Shown in pieces: positions 33,240 to 45,749 of a stretch of DNA of 64,000 bases; within the stretch, counting starts at the first letter, position 1, and each line of letters starts with the position of its first letter. The notes beneath the pieces are model-generated. The model was not told the DNA's origin and did no database searches. It saw only the letters and a program-made list of their open reading frames with translations. The DNA is taken from assembly GCA_033964015.1 (NCBI GenBank), contig CM066919.1, positions 20,834,146-20,898,145 of the forward strand. Direction: 5' to 3'. The position numbers and the translations under genes were made by a program. The stretch is from Scolanthus callimorphus. Lineage: Eukaryota; Cnidaria; Anthozoa; Actiniaria; Edwardsiidae.

Positions 33240-36200
33240 AAGGTGAAAGTTTCTGCATTGTCGCATAGTCAGGTGCACCCCGCGTCTTTATACTGCGGTT
33301 TTCGTTATTCCTAACTCAACGTTTAATTTCCACTCGCTAAGTGGCTACTGGCGTCCGTCAACGAAACGTTTTAAACAAGAACATCCTCTGAAAATAGTTC
33401 GCTTGAAAATCGATTGAAAAGTGTAGGTCTATTAAAAGCAGTTTGCGATAAAACCCAGCGTTCGGCAGGAGTCAGATAAATAAAATAGATATTCTTGTGC
33501 AGCAAAGCTAGGGAGACCTAACAAGCAATGCGAAACACCTTTTTGGATCTGCACCAGGTCTCTTGTCTAAACGCGTGTCGCGCAAAGGATTGTGGACCTT
33601 TGCATGCCTCCTTTTTTTAAGCATAGGCGACTACGGAAGAGTCAGTTTTTGGAGAGCGATCTGTATTTTCTGTGGCGTGGTATAAATCCTAATATAAATA
33701 GCAAATTACAAGGCCCAAAACCCTACTCTGTCTAGTCTTTGTGTTGTATGCAAGAGATACATTGCATATCTGCACCTAAATGTTCACTAAATGAAAAAGA
33801 TTACTGGTGGAGCACAATTTTTTTCGCGTAACTAAGTTAACTTAACATTTTAAAAGGATAATAATCTAGCTTATTGAGACAGTGAAATCCATAATAAAAC
33901 AGAGGAATTAAAAAAAACGGATTTGTAGATTTTCTTTCCTCCAACGGTCAGCTTCACTCACTAGTGCGCACTAAATATTGAATAACTTAACCAGCGGAAG
34001 ACCATGCTAAATTTCTGCCGCCAACAGCCTAACAGCTACATTTGTATTCGTGTTTTAAAACTCCAAATACCCCGTTTCGTTCATATGAATTTAGAGGAAA
34101 GTCTGGAATATTGAACATTGGCTTATCTCTATTTTTAATATCATAGTTAACCTAACAGGATCGGAGTTCGTGCTAAGTATTGCGCTACGCAATTTCAGCC
34201 CTCGTCTGTTCTGTCTAGACTTTTGCCCTCCAGCGTTGTTGCGATGGTTGACCAGTATACATATCATTGCTCTAATACCACTTGGACCTGCAGTACAGTA
34301 AAAAACCGCAAGTATAACCCAGAATTTAAGAACCTGTTAGGGTAAAATTTCCGTTATACACTTGATACACGCTTTATATACCGTTCCCGGGAAACGTCAC
34401 CCAAAAAGCCTTAAGCTTGAAGACTATTTTGGGAAATACACGGCCAAAATGCAATATGTCCCCCTCTATAAGTTCTATTCTATAAAATAAACGTATGAAT
34501 AAATTAGCAAATAAATATACAAATCTCAATTTTGGTCTCGCAAATTGGCTAAGACTTTCTAAATCTGAGGCAATTAAATTAAACACCAATTTTGAAATTT
34601 CGTGCAAAAATGATAGCCAAATTTTGTTTTAGAGATGTCTGGAACAAGGGGGTCAACTGTAGCTGGGATATTATTAAAAATATTAAAGCAAATAAAGATC
34701 GAAATAGTTAAACTATTGCTAAATAGTTATCTGATAGGATGGTCGTATTAGTTTTGCTGATAATTCAGTGATCGCTCCTGGAGCATGCGCGTATCATGAC
34801 AGCCTCCCTTTGAATATTGCGCATGACAGAAATCCTTTATCGAACCGATATTTAACCCGTAGTCGCTCGTTCGTTATCTTGGAATTAAGCCCAATTGAGC
34901 TCCCCTTCAACTTGTGTGGCTGGATCCACGCCTTTCTTCCGCCTGGAGCGAGTGGGGGCATTTTTTCTTTCACAGTCTTAACACAATCGTGATGGGCAAT
35001 CGTAACGCCGAAAATATATTCCAAATTTTTCAAAGTGTCCGCTGGCTTATAAGTTCAACCACCTTGGTTCAACGTTTCGCAAAAATTAAAAGTTGTACGT
35101 AAACCTTACACAACGAAAATCTTAACCGTGCAGGAGATTTGGATTTTATTCCTTCAGTTTCTTGGCATTAAATGATTTGTTTGAGAAGCTATATCAGAAA
35201 CTCGACATTGTTTTTTATCAGGATTTCCAAACACCTCGAAGTCAGTTAAAAACTCGGTTTTATTGTCTCGTTTGTTTTCAACCCACTTCTCGTTGCCTTT
35301 GAGATTCTGCTAAAACATCACCCCCAGTCCCCCAGGATTATAAAGAAGGAGATAAGAGACATCCATGAAATCCTAGTTTAAAGCGCTCTAGTAAACAATA
35401 AAACTGAATGATCCTTGTTAGCTGCGCCCCCGGCCCACCAGATCATAGTCTTGAAAAAGCTTTTGCCTTGCGACGCTTATGTTTTAAAATAACAATCAGA
35501 ACGCGGTTACCGCGGATGCCTGAGTGAAGAGGATGGTAGAATTAAGTAATTACTTAATTTGAGTGATCGATATCTTGTAGAGTTGTGCTTAAAATAATTT
35601 ATTATATATGATTGGACCGACAATCTCAGAAAAAACCACCATGCGAACAAACAAATTTGGCTTGAGCTCCTCCTTTACACAATCATGCGCAGAACGGACC
35701 GTAACCTGCGAAGCAATTCTATGAAAACAAAATAACTCCTTCCTTACTAGCTCTTAGCACAGTGTGTGCTAATTTGACCGTAGTGCGTACAGTAAAAACG
35801 CATATAAGATCAGAAAGATCCTAGTGATTGAGAACTTTCAGGCTGAAATTCGGCATTTTAATATCAAAAATATAAGAACTGATTCCCTGGGAAAGAAAAA
35901 TAATTCTAATTATAAGAAAAATCACTTCAATCTTTATGATCAAGATTCTGGATTTTAATTGTGTAGGAGACTTAATAGACATAACCCGAAAGTTTTGTTC
36001 TGTTGTTACTGTTTAGCAAACAAGGCAAGCAAATGCAAGTGTTAAATCATAAGCATTAGTACTCCCCTTAGTACTACAATTCTACCAATGGTTACAGCAT
36101 GACAACCTCTGAAAAATAAGAACCTGTCAACAGCCTGAATTATGAAAAACTACCTTAAATATGAGAACCTGTTCAGCATGACCTTGAAAATTATAGGTTC

Positions 36201-38606
36201 TTTTATAATATGCGGATTTTTACTGTATTCTTGACGTCACGGGTACCAAGCAGCCGATATCAGAACATTTAGAAGTTATGTTTATATCTGAAATTATATA
36301 GCCTCTTCGAATTTCCGTTGGTATACTTTTGCACATTTGATAACACGAACGATATTTTGTCAACATTTTGAATAAACTAACTCAAAGTGAATTTAATGAT
36401 TCTTTGAAAACAGAATAAAAGACTGCGCAAGAGATTTGATATAGTGTAGATGACAGTTTCCGCTCCGAAAGCGGAATTCGGTGAAGAAAAAGCCGACACA
36501 ATTTCGAACGATTGGTCACAGTTTATGCGCCTTGACTTCGCCGCGAATAAGATAGCCAGCCCCCTACGAACATGCATTGTCTTATCTAATAAACGTCGGC
36601 TTGAAAAAGAATGTTTTTTTAGGAAAGTTTTAATAGACGACAATTTAGCTGTATAGTCTCAACGGGGATGGTTTTAGTGTTCTCGATAAAACTGTCAGAA
36701 ATTAAACTTTGGAGGGGAAAATGTCGACAGACTTTTCAAAGAGAAAGTTAATGATATAGTTTGCTCGCGTCTCCGGATGTGCAAGTGACAAGAATAAGAA
36801 CTATTGTAAAGAGAAGGACGAATACGAAAGAGAAATTGCTGATCTTTGGGCGCCTTTGAAAATAGAATCCGTTACTTTTTAATTGAAATGTAAAATACAA
36901 ACAACTTGAGCACAGTTTGCCTTACGATATTTGCTCAGCGGCCAATGCTAACAAATAACTAGCGGTTTATCGAGATGTTTTCTTTAAATATAATATATTA
37001 TTTCGAGAATTTCAAGTGACAATGTCTCTTGTAATGAAGAATTGATAATCGTATTTAACGACAACGCAAAGAAAAGCCCGCGAGAAGCCATTTGGTAATT
37101 TCTGTGTTAAAAAAAAGAGGAAAAAAAACTAATTTGGAGTTGTCTACTTTACTCTTACTTAGTAGCACTCGTCAAAGATTTAAAGTTAAATTACTTAACA
37201 TTTGCTATTTGGTTTACCTTTCAATGAGAGCTCAGTCTACAAGTTGCCGGCATTGCTCGAGTTCCCCCTCCGTGTCTTGTAGAAATAAAGGGACATTAAA
37301 GCCAGTATATCTTCTCTGTTGCTTCAAGCGCAAATGATCGTGTTTACCCTGAGGGGATGTTGGATGTTTAACATTCAAAGGGCGCGTTCACCGAATAGGA
37401 ACTCAAACGCGGCTGCGATTATCCGCGCGAATAACAAACTCCTTATGAGTTATATTGGCCGCTCGTTCTGTGAACAGATATCTTGGGAATCAATCATTTT
37501 CTCGTCGGATAAATATGAACTGCGCTGCATTAGCATATCCATTAGTCATCTAAAAGTGTCTAGAAAAATTACGAGAGGTTGTACATGAAATGGTTGATTG
37601 GAAATCAATCGCTTACTGAAGAGATTGCCACCACACCAGGTGAAATTTGAAAATCCTCCTTATAGCCTCTTGTTCAATAGTCTATCAATATATATCTTTC
37701 CAACATGAATATATCTCGGATATAAATAATGTCACTTTCTTTACAACATATTTTTCACCAAAGGACTCATTTTCTCTTGTTGCATGACTACGCGAGGTAG
37801 AAAAAAAAGAACTTAATGCCCTGTAAATGTTCACATCCTCGCATCCGCGTTATTGCATTTGCCTAATTGAATATCTTTTAAACAACTTGAAATTAACTGG
37901 GTTATTTTTCTTAAGGTTTCTACGGCATAGCTTGCTTGCTAAAAGCTTCAGTGTAGCATGTTAAACATTTATGTGGGCTTTTTCACAAAAGGATTGGCAC
38001 AGAGCTCAATAACCCTAAAGTCTATACTAAATGAGGATAAAAACTCATGGCTTTAAAAAGCCAGATAGCTAATGGATCTGTCTCTTAATGATAAGCTCCT
38101 TCAATTGTCAGAACACCTGTCACCCCATAAATCGGTTATACTTCCCCCAAGGAGGTCACAGAAACACAAAGACAGAAAGACAACGCGACGGTTTTTTAAT
38201 GCATGCTTTGTATTACGTTGGCGTAGAGAAATTGCAAAACTAGAGTTTAAAGAGGAGAGATTTAATGTCTTAATGGCAACCTCTTAGTGCCCTTCCTTGG
38301 TTCTTATCTCTGCTAGAAGTCGTGCAAGTACATAAGAGTAACCACAATAACGTGGTATCTCTTTTTGCGTTTAGGCAACGCCTAAGCTTTTCCGAGTAAT
38401 TACTTTGTAATTGCGTTTTGTTTTGTTAAGATTTGTAAGAGTTAATTACCGTAGAAATACGTTAGATATCTGGTAAATTGATTTATTTGACTAAGGGCGT
38501 ACACAATATAAACTGTAAACAGGAGTCCCATTACTAGGAGTGACGACCTTTCACACCCGCCAACACCCATCCTGCGAGATTGCGCAGAATATTGTCTGAT
38601 ACTTAT
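33240..38606. other. 5.4 kb without a supported gene
   Basis: No exon with domain and splice support is seen. A diverged repeat at about 34720-34800 (GATAGGATGGTCGTATTAG, TGATCGCTCCTGGAGCATG) matches 61040-61115 in reverse. The remainder is AT-rich with no named element. Confidence 0.45.
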
Positions 38607-38892
38607 AATAGACCTCCTCAGCTTGGGCGTAATGTTGTCCCATTTCAGATCACGTGGCATTCCATGAGTATTCTTTCTTTCTTCTTCTGCTATGTATGTA
38701 GCATTGTAAAGCGCCATAGAGCAGTTAATGTATATGGCGCTATATAAATCTATTATTATTATTATTATTACTATTATTATGCATCGAAGCATATATGAAT
38801 ATGGAAGCATCCCAAACAAAGAAAGATTATTCAAATGAATGCCACGTGATCTGAAATGGGACAACATTACGCCCAAGCTGAGGAGGTCTATT
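38607..38892. repeat. MITE family C, copy 2
   Basis: Ends AATAGACCTCCTCAGCTTGG and its complement. The loop is enlarged by about 90 bp including an ATT microsatellite near 38750-38775. Otherwise as at 13652-13848. Confidence 0.85.
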
Positions 38893-39292
38893 AGCCGTCG
38901 AGGGACGAAGTCCCGAGTTGGCTAAATCAGACGATATTCTGCAAAAATCGAGCAGGATAATGGTTTTATTATTCAGCACATCGATAGCACAAAAATACGA
39001 GAAATGATTTACTTTTGCGTATTAAATACGAGCTTAACACATCATCTTTCCCCAGAGACGGATATCACAGAATATATGTCATGTACTGAAGACAGCTATT
39101 TGGCGTTCCAATGACCATTGGGCAGTGCATCGATGTGCTGAATTGTAGATTATGTGCTTTTTTAGGATCAAAATGTTTTGTCAATCATAAAACTTTTTAC
39201 TGATTACGATGCTCAATTATTCCTGGGCTAAAATATTAAAATCCGCGTACGAGCTGGATCCAGAAAAACGATCCTGTCAACCAGTACTTAGA

Positions 39293-39436
39293 AAGAAATA
39301 TATATACGACAAGGTCGACAAACAGCTTAAACAATTATTGTTTAATTCCGCATATTTCATATTTAATTTCCGCATATCGGAATTAAATAAAAGAATTTTA
39401 AGCTGTTTGTCGACCTTTCATCATATATATTTTTCA
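39293..39436. repeat. Hairpin with GGTCGACAAACAGCTTAAA arms
   Basis: AAGGTCGACAAACAGCTTAA at 39311-39330 is mirrored by TTTTAAGCTGTTTGTCGACC at 39397-39416. ATATATATA runs extend both arms. Confidence 0.75.
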
Positions 39437-39499
39437 ATTATTTCCACACGACCATAAATACACTGACCTGTTCCTGTTGGCTAGCGTGGCAGGAAAACC

Positions 39500-39635
39500 T
39501 TTCGAATGCCACTAATAAGTGTCCATGGCCAGTAAGAAGTGTCGATTGACAGTTATTAGTGTCGATGACCAGTAAGTGTCGATTGCCAGTTAGAAGTGCC
39601 GATTGACAGCAGTTGACGGTTATAAGTGTCGATAG
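39500..39635. repeat. Short tandem repeats AGTGTCGATTGACAGTTA
   Basis: About six imperfect units of 18-26 bp containing GTGTCGAT and CCAGTAAG or GACAGTTA. Confidence 0.6.
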
Positions 39636-39644
39636 AATAATTAG

Positions 39645-39777
39645 CAATTAATGAATTCCGCTGAGTATGATGTGGATAATTATTCAGGTCGATGGGACGT
39701 GTTGTCCATCGAGGTGGATAGCACCCCCGAGATCTGAATAATTCTCCACATTATACGAAGTTGAATTCATCAATTGT
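39645..39777. repeat. Hairpin element with CAATTAATGAATTC ends
   Basis: CAATTAATGAATTC and ATGTGGATAATTATTCAG on the left pair with CTGAATAATTCTCCACAT and GAATTCATCAATTG on the right, and the centre GATGGGACGTGTTGTCCATC is itself palindromic. Confidence 0.7.
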
Positions 39778-40585
39778 TGTATTATTCATTCAAACGTTTG
39801 TTTATTATTCATTCAAATTAATCTCTCCGCTTTACTACGGTAAGAGAGCACAGCAGGCAGTTTTGCCAGCCTGCCTACAAGTGCGTGACGTCACGCACGC
39901 GTGCAATCACTTTTTCACTTATCCAATCTTTGCATGACGTCATGATGGGATAAGTCGCTTGCCTTTTAAAACATCAAGAATTCGCCGGTGGCGAACCAAT
40001 CGGAAGCGGAAAATATGTTGAATGAATAATAACAGAAGTTGAGGAGCGGCGTAAGAAAAGAAGAGCAACAATTTATGACCCGTATATGCCACCTGCACCG
40101 TATGACAGGCCCCACTCTGGAAATTCACATTTTTTACTCGTTGTTATACGAAAAGTACAAACGAGTTATCGTGAGAGAGCTAGTGATGGCGTTGTCATTC
40201 GTCGTCAGTAATCTCGACCACGGGCGATTGGATAATTAGCACTTCCATAACTATAACATTCATATCTTGACTTGAGATATAGAAGCCGATACTCTTGTAA
40301 TAAGAATTTCGGCGAAAATAGCGAAAAAAACGGTGAAATTTTGAATGAAAACTTGTAGGAATTACAGACACTCGAGTTCTCGATCTGTCCACCATTGATT
40401 GGTTCGCTAAAATTCCCACAGCTATAGTCTGTGCACACTGCTCGGTCATGTACGTCACTACTCATCGAGCCACAAATATGAATATCACTGCGCGAGCACA
40501 GCCGATGTGGGAGCCCTCAAGCTTGAAGATGAGCCACCACAGAGAAAAGCACGAGGAAAGGCTGATACAACGCCAAACATCTTAC

Positions 40586-40759
40586 ACAGGGGCGTAGCCA
40601 GGGGGGGGGGGGGGGGGGGGGGGTCCAGAGGTGCCGGGGCCCCCCTTTCTCGGAAATTTTCCCATACATTTACTGTATTTGCTGGAGAAAATTTGAGCAT
40701 TTTCGTCCCATGTTTTCACTATCCGGCCCCCCTTCAGAAATTCCTGGCTACGCCGCTGT
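40586..40759. mobile_element. MITE family J copy 1 with CAGGGGCGTAGCCAGG ends
   Basis: CAGGGGCGTAGCC on the left and GGCTACGCCGCTG on the right, flanked by TTACA on both sides (a 5-bp target-site duplication). The left end runs into 23 G. About 170 bp, no coding capacity. Another good copy is at 45484-45636, and a worn one at 53910-54065. Confidence 0.82.
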
Positions 40760-41191
40760 TACAGCTGATTAGATATTCGATATTTCAGATCCTACGCCAC
40801 CAGTATATCGTCCACGGTCATTGCATTTTATTTCAACACAGAAAAAGGTGGGGTCTCTAACAATACTAATGACGCAGGAAACCCGACAACTTATCTACTC
40901 AATTAATTAAGGATTGAGGAATCATGGTGATTTGTTATAGAGCACTTGTTATAGAGTACGCTATAAATAATATTCAAGAGAACAAAGGAAGTCAAAGCAC
41001 TCTTCCTTGAGGATGTGTATGTTGTGATGTCATGCTTGCTCGTCACGTTATGACGTCACTTCCTGTATTTCGATTTCTACCGGAAGTTCAAGATCGCAGC
41101 TCGTCACGCTTTCCTGGAAACGCGCTTCTATATCTGCATGGACCTGTAGTTTACATTCAAGGAAACCGTTATAAGTTTGTTGTACGTTGCA

Positions 41192-44100
41192 ATGCAGAAG
41201 GCAGAAACAAAGGAAAAGATGAGTTTACGAGAACATTGGAACGTGATGCTCGAAAGCTGGGAAATGCGACAGATTATTCACCACATAAAAGATCAAGTAT
41301 CCAAATTTAAAGTTAAAGTGATTCAACAGGTTCAGTTGAGCGAAGAGTTTGACTGCATCAAGCTTGCCACTGGAAACGAAACCACGAAAGTTTATATTGG
41401 TGAGTTGGAAAACGTTCTACATGGAAACATGCTGCCGGGTTGGATCGCTGATAACTGCGCAGGAATCGAAGATTACAATGTAAACAGATGCTTTGCGCTA
41501 AAAACACTAGGAGATGAAAGCTGCCTCTATTTGGTGGCACCGTCTTCAGATGTTGCAGGATCTTGGATAAAGGGCCTTGAGTCTTTGATTGGAAACAAAA
41601 CCAAGCTAAAGGAAGCAGAAACAGAGAGAGATAAATGGCTTAGAGAGGTTTTCAACCGAATAAACAAACCCGAAAGCAACAACAAGATCACGTATGCAAA
41701 TCTTTTCAAGCATTTGAATTCCCATGGAGCAGTCAAATTCTCCGAAGCAAGTTTTGAAGACAATGTCAAGGAGTTTCTGCATACTCACAAGCGAAAAGAG
41801 AAAGCAAAGCATTTTCTTTTAACGAGGAAGAATTTATTCAGTTTTACAAGTTTCTTAACAGAAGAAACGATATTGAATTCGTGTTTAAGATGGCATCTTC
41901 AAACGGAGCGTCCATAAGCGTTACCGATTTGCATGACTTCCTGACACGCGAACAAAATCTAAATGTCACACAACAGCAGTGCCGTGACTTAATCGCTACT
42001 TTTGAAGTCACGCAGTCCGGAAGAGCTTGCTTTGAGCTCGGCATTGATGGTTTCTTAGCTTATATGAATTCTAAAGAGACGGCGCTTTTTAATTCGGCTC
42101 ATGAGAAAGTCTACCAAGACATGACCCAGCCTTTGTCGCATTATTACATCGCTTCGTCGCATAACACATACCTCACTGGGCATCAGCTGAAGGGGTACTC
42201 TAGTGCGCAAGCTTATAGAGATGTACTGGTGAAAGGGGGGCGCTGTGTTGAGTTGGACTGCTGGGATGGGGATGACCACGAACCTATAGTCTACCACGGA
42301 CATACCTTAACCTCAAAAATCCCATTCAAGGATATAATTCTCGCTATAAAAGAAAGTGCTTTTCAAACTTCCCGTATCCGGTTATAGTTTCTTTGGAGAA
42401 CCATTGTTCTGAAGAAGGCCAAAGAAAAATGGCGCATTATATGGTTGAAATCCTCGGCAATGCTTTGTACAACACGCCAGTTGATTTCAGTTTGTCCAGT
42501 TTTCCCTCTCCGGAATTTTTCAAGAATAAAATTATCATTAGAGGGAAGAAGAGTACGGCTGAAGCGGAGGAAGAGGCGGACGTACTTGGACAAAATGGCG
42601 AGGTTAGGACGAATGGGAAGGAAAGGCCAAAATCTGGCGAAGAACAGGTCAAACGCGCTTCAGGACTGTCAAAACAGGATATAAAACGGGTTCAACAGGT
42701 TTTGAACCAGGGGCAAGAAGAAAAGAAAGAAGAAAATGGTCTAGTCAATGGAAAATTGAATGACGATCATTTAGCACTATCTAGAAATTCTCCAAACACA
42801 CTGAGCCCACAATCTAGTCCATCATCCCGGCGCAGAAGGTGTAGTTGGGGAAAATCTAAAAAGACCGTCGCCAAGGAACTGTCGGAACTCATCAACTATG
42901 TCGCAAACATGAAGTTCCGTAGTTTTACAGATTATTTCTCGAGCCGTCAATTCATGCCGCAGTCTTCTTCATTTGTTGAGAGTGAGATGTTGCAGCACGT
43001 CAAGGAGCACGCATTAGATTTCGTAGAATACAACAAGCGCCTGCTTAGTCGTATATACCCGGGTAATCTACGCGTGGAGTCAAGTAATTATGACCCGGTG
43101 AAGCCATGGACGGTCGGATGCCAGATTGTTGCGCTGAATCATCAGACAGACTCAGAACAGATGCATCTTCACTATGGCAAGTTCCGTCAAAATGGAGGAG
43201 TAGGATATGTCTTGAAGCCATCGTTTTTGAGAGATCCGCGCGTGAAGTTTGATCCTAATCCGCCTGATTGTAAATTTCCAGGTAAGGAGTGACGGGAGTA
43301 TTTAAACACTTTTAGGGAGGAGGGGCGTTGGTTAGCACAATGAGCATGTTCCCCCCTCGGTCGTGTTCCCCTAACTTCCTTTTTTTTTTGGGGGGGGGGG
43401 AGGGGGAGCTCCCCTCGGGACAGCTTGGTCTACTGGCATGGGAGTGGAGGGGGAAAATATTTTAATGATCTCTATGCCTATCAAAAGTGACCTTTATGAC
43501 AGAGGCTAGGAAGATCGGGTGTTACCTATAGGGGCTATTTTACATGCCGATTGGTAGAAACAAACTCGGTACAGGCCCAGAAATGCAAACGTTTTACTAG
43601 GATGACGGATGGATGGCGGTACTAAAAAAACTGTCGAGTTGTCTTAGCCAATCAGATTGTAATGCAGAATGAGTTGTGAATTGCTGATAGAAACCAGTCA
43701 GCGACAATTAGATCGGCAATCGCTTTTGCTATCGGCGCATTCGTTTTTACGGAAAATTGCTAATGGGCCTTTGGAAAGCAATACACTGTAAACCTAAAGA
43801 CATTCATCTAGAATCTACGGGCTGCAAATTTCAGTTGTACTCACAAAAACAAGCTGTCTGATACCCTCTCACTAGGCAATTTGCGACCAATGTCTTTGAA
43901 TGTCACCAAAATTCAACTTTAACACATTCATTCATCTTCTCCCAGGGATTGAAAGCAAGCATCTCCGCTTGACAGTCATCAGCGGCCAGCAGTTTCCCAC
44001 TCCACAAGACACGTGGGCCCTTGTACGAGACGAACCCGACCCTTACGTACAAGTCGAGATCCACGGCGTGCCGGCTGACGAGGTCACCTTCACAACGAAA

Positions 44101-44361
44101 GGTCTGACAGACACGAGCTTCAACCCCATATGGAACGACGTGTTTGAGACGACTCTCAGAGTCCCAGAGCTCGCATTGATTAGATTTGTCGTCTACGATG
44201 CGGACTATGGGTTTGACGATTTCATCGGACAAGTTGTGATCCCGTTTGAAAGCATGCAACACGGCTACAGACATGTGCAATTGTTAGACATGAAAAACGA
44301 CCCAATCAAATGTGCCTCGCTGTTTGTTCATGTCAGTACCAGTGACGTCATTGAGACGTAG
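41192..44361 (+). CDS. Phosphoinositide-specific phospholipase C, delta-like, intron-poor, two frameshifts
   Basis: Likely hydrolyses PIP2 to IP3 and diacylglycerol. Order: PH-like region (41219-41600), degenerate EF-hands (41640-42060), X box, acidic linker, Y box (to 43250) and C2 domain. X-box residues are present: His in SSHNTYL, Glu/Asp in ELDCWDG, His in YHGHT, Glu in SLENHC, matching catalytic H311, E341, D343, H356 and E390 of mammalian PLC-delta1, so this is not the inactive PLCL type. The Y box has FRQNGGVGYVLKPSFLR. Start ATG 41192 follows an in-frame TAG at 41147; ATG 41219 is an alternative. One intron, 43282-43945 (G|GTAAGG...CCCAG|GG), precedes the C2 exon, which ends at a TAG at 44359. 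The frame breaks twice by one missing base: near 41815 (TTTTCTTTT) and near 42374 (TCCCG). Either consensus errors or a decaying gene. Confidence 0.88.
43946..44361 (+). CDS. Last exon of the PLC gene: C2 domain
   Basis: Acceptor CTTCTCCCAG. Reads HLRLTVISGQQFPTP and then EPDPYVQVEIHGVP, NPIWNDVFETTL and VVYDADYGFDDFIGQ: the standard PLC C2 strands with the calcium-binding Asp positions kept (DPDPY-like, D-A-D, D-D-F-I-G). It joins the Y box through GGG, giving F-P-G-I-E-S-K. The end SLFVHVSTSDVIET is unusual in that its coding sequence is repeated downstream at about 44591-44640. Confidence 0.9.
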
Positions 44362-44684
44362 TCACGTGATTTTCATATCAGGGTTGTGACGTCATCAGTC
44401 AGGCCAGATGTGTCGAGAGGAATTTAATAGGCCACTTGGCACTTGCACTAACTGGGTCACGTGACCCAAATCCAATACATTCAATTCTGCGTAAATCTTG
44501 AAAATTCAACTCGTTGCCATTTGCTCCAGGTTAGAGATTTTTTTAAAGAGGTAGTTGGGGTCACGTGAACCTGTAGTGCAAGTGGCCTATTCCTCGCTGT
44601 TTGTTCATGTTAGCATCAGTGACGTCATTGAGACGTAATGTTTTGTGACGTCATCAGTCAGGTTAGATGTGGCGAAAGGAAGTC
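44314..44684. repeat. Direct duplication of the PLC 3' end around a MITE
   Basis: Copy 1 (about 44314-44422) and copy 2 (about 44591-44684) share CCTCGCTGTTTGTTCATGT, CAGTGACGTCATTGAGACGT and GTGACGTCATCAGTCAGG. Copy 2 therefore repeats the codons for the last residues of PLC. Between them sits an inverted-repeat element. Confidence 0.82.
44428..44589. repeat. MITE-like element with TAGGCCACTTGCACTA ends
   Basis: TAGGCCACTTGG, CACTTGCACTA and GGGTCACGTGACCC on the left are mirrored by GGGTCACGTGAACC and TAGTGCAAGTGGCCTA on the right. 162 bp. GTCACGTGAC is an E-box palindrome. Confidence 0.8.
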
Positions 44685-44689
44685 AAAAG

Positions 44690-45480
44690 ACTACCACCCA
44701 TGTATAATTGTTGGGCGTACACGAAAAACTAGCTAGACTAGTGACGAACTTCATGACGCCATTTGACGTCTCTTTTTGGATGTATTTCTCTTCTGCTGTA
44801 AATAATTTAAACAAAAAAAATATACCTCACAGTCAGGGGACCAAATAAAAACATCACGGTTTCCGCCGCCATTTTGACAAGTGACTTCTGAAACAATTTA
44901 CCTGCAAAGTGTGATAGCTAAAGAGTTGATAGCTACTGTATGAATTGAGCAATTGCGTTTTTAATTCTTCATAGTGATGCCTGTAAAATCTGTGTTTGAG
45001 AGTCGACAAAGTGGTTTTTGCAATGGTCTGAAGGATATCCAAATATGTAATTAATTATATTCGCCAGTGCGGCTATTTGATATTCCTTTTTTTATATAAC
45101 AAAAAATAGCAATTAAGGAGACCAAAATTCTAGTGAGTCTTGTTCAAGACAAGCTTTTATTAATTTAGCTCTCCATACTTCAAATTTGTTATTAGTGCCC
45201 AGCTTTATATATACAGGGAACACCAGTATAAAAGAACAAGTAGAATGTTTTAGTTAAATCCAACTAGACTACATGAAGCAATCTCAATTGCAGAGCCTCT
45301 CGGTAATCCTGACTGTCAGAGGACACAGACGAAACCATACATGGTGATGTCTTTGTCGGTTAGGCAAATTTCAAAATGGCAAGGGGGAATATCAGCCAAT
45401 CAGAATCGGCATGATTGTGTGCCGCCAGAGCCTACGACAAACGAGCAGAGTAGGCTCTGAGAATGAGGGCCAAAAACCTT
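44690..45480. other. PLC 3' flank, no gene seen
   Basis: Holds AATAAA-like words (for example near 44844) that could end the PLC transcript, and one CCAATCAGAATCGG motif at 45396. Nothing else is supported. Confidence 0.4.
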
Positions 45481-45483
45481 GAT

Positions 45484-45636
45484 CAGGGGCATAGCCAGGG
45501 GGCTGCACCCCTCCCCCCCCCCTTTCTTTTTCTCGGGAGATTTTCTCATCCATTTACTGTATTTCCTAGAGGAAATTTGAAATTTTTTGTCCCATGTTTT
45601 CACTATCTGCCCCCCAACCAATATTCCTGGCTATGC
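45484..45636. mobile_element. MITE family J copy 2
   Basis: CAGGGGCATAGCCAGG and CCTGGCTATGCTCCTG form inverted ends, flanked by TTGAT on both sides (5-bp target-site duplication). The interior has the C-run and TTTACTGTATTTCCTAGAGG and CCCATGTTTTCACTATCTG shared with 40586-40759. Confidence 0.85.
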
Positions 45637-45749
45637 TCCTGTTGATAGTCATTTATTTTGAATTGCACTGGGAAAAACTGCCCATTATTTAGTGGTTTGT
45701 TTGTACCGAAGCAAGACCACAATGCACTGCAATCCACGACTTCCGGTGT

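Noticed and set aside
32576..33241. 221- and 202-codon frames on + and a 140-codon frame on - as proteins
   Set aside because: They are products of a stop-free 33-bp tandem repeat; open in several frames at once, with no non-repeat domain.
38442..38876. 144-codon minus frame with Ile-rich stretch
   Set aside because: It reads through the family C MITE and an ATT microsatellite.
43900..44280. 125-codon minus frame under the C2 exon
   Set aside because: Antisense shadow of the conserved PLC C2 domain.
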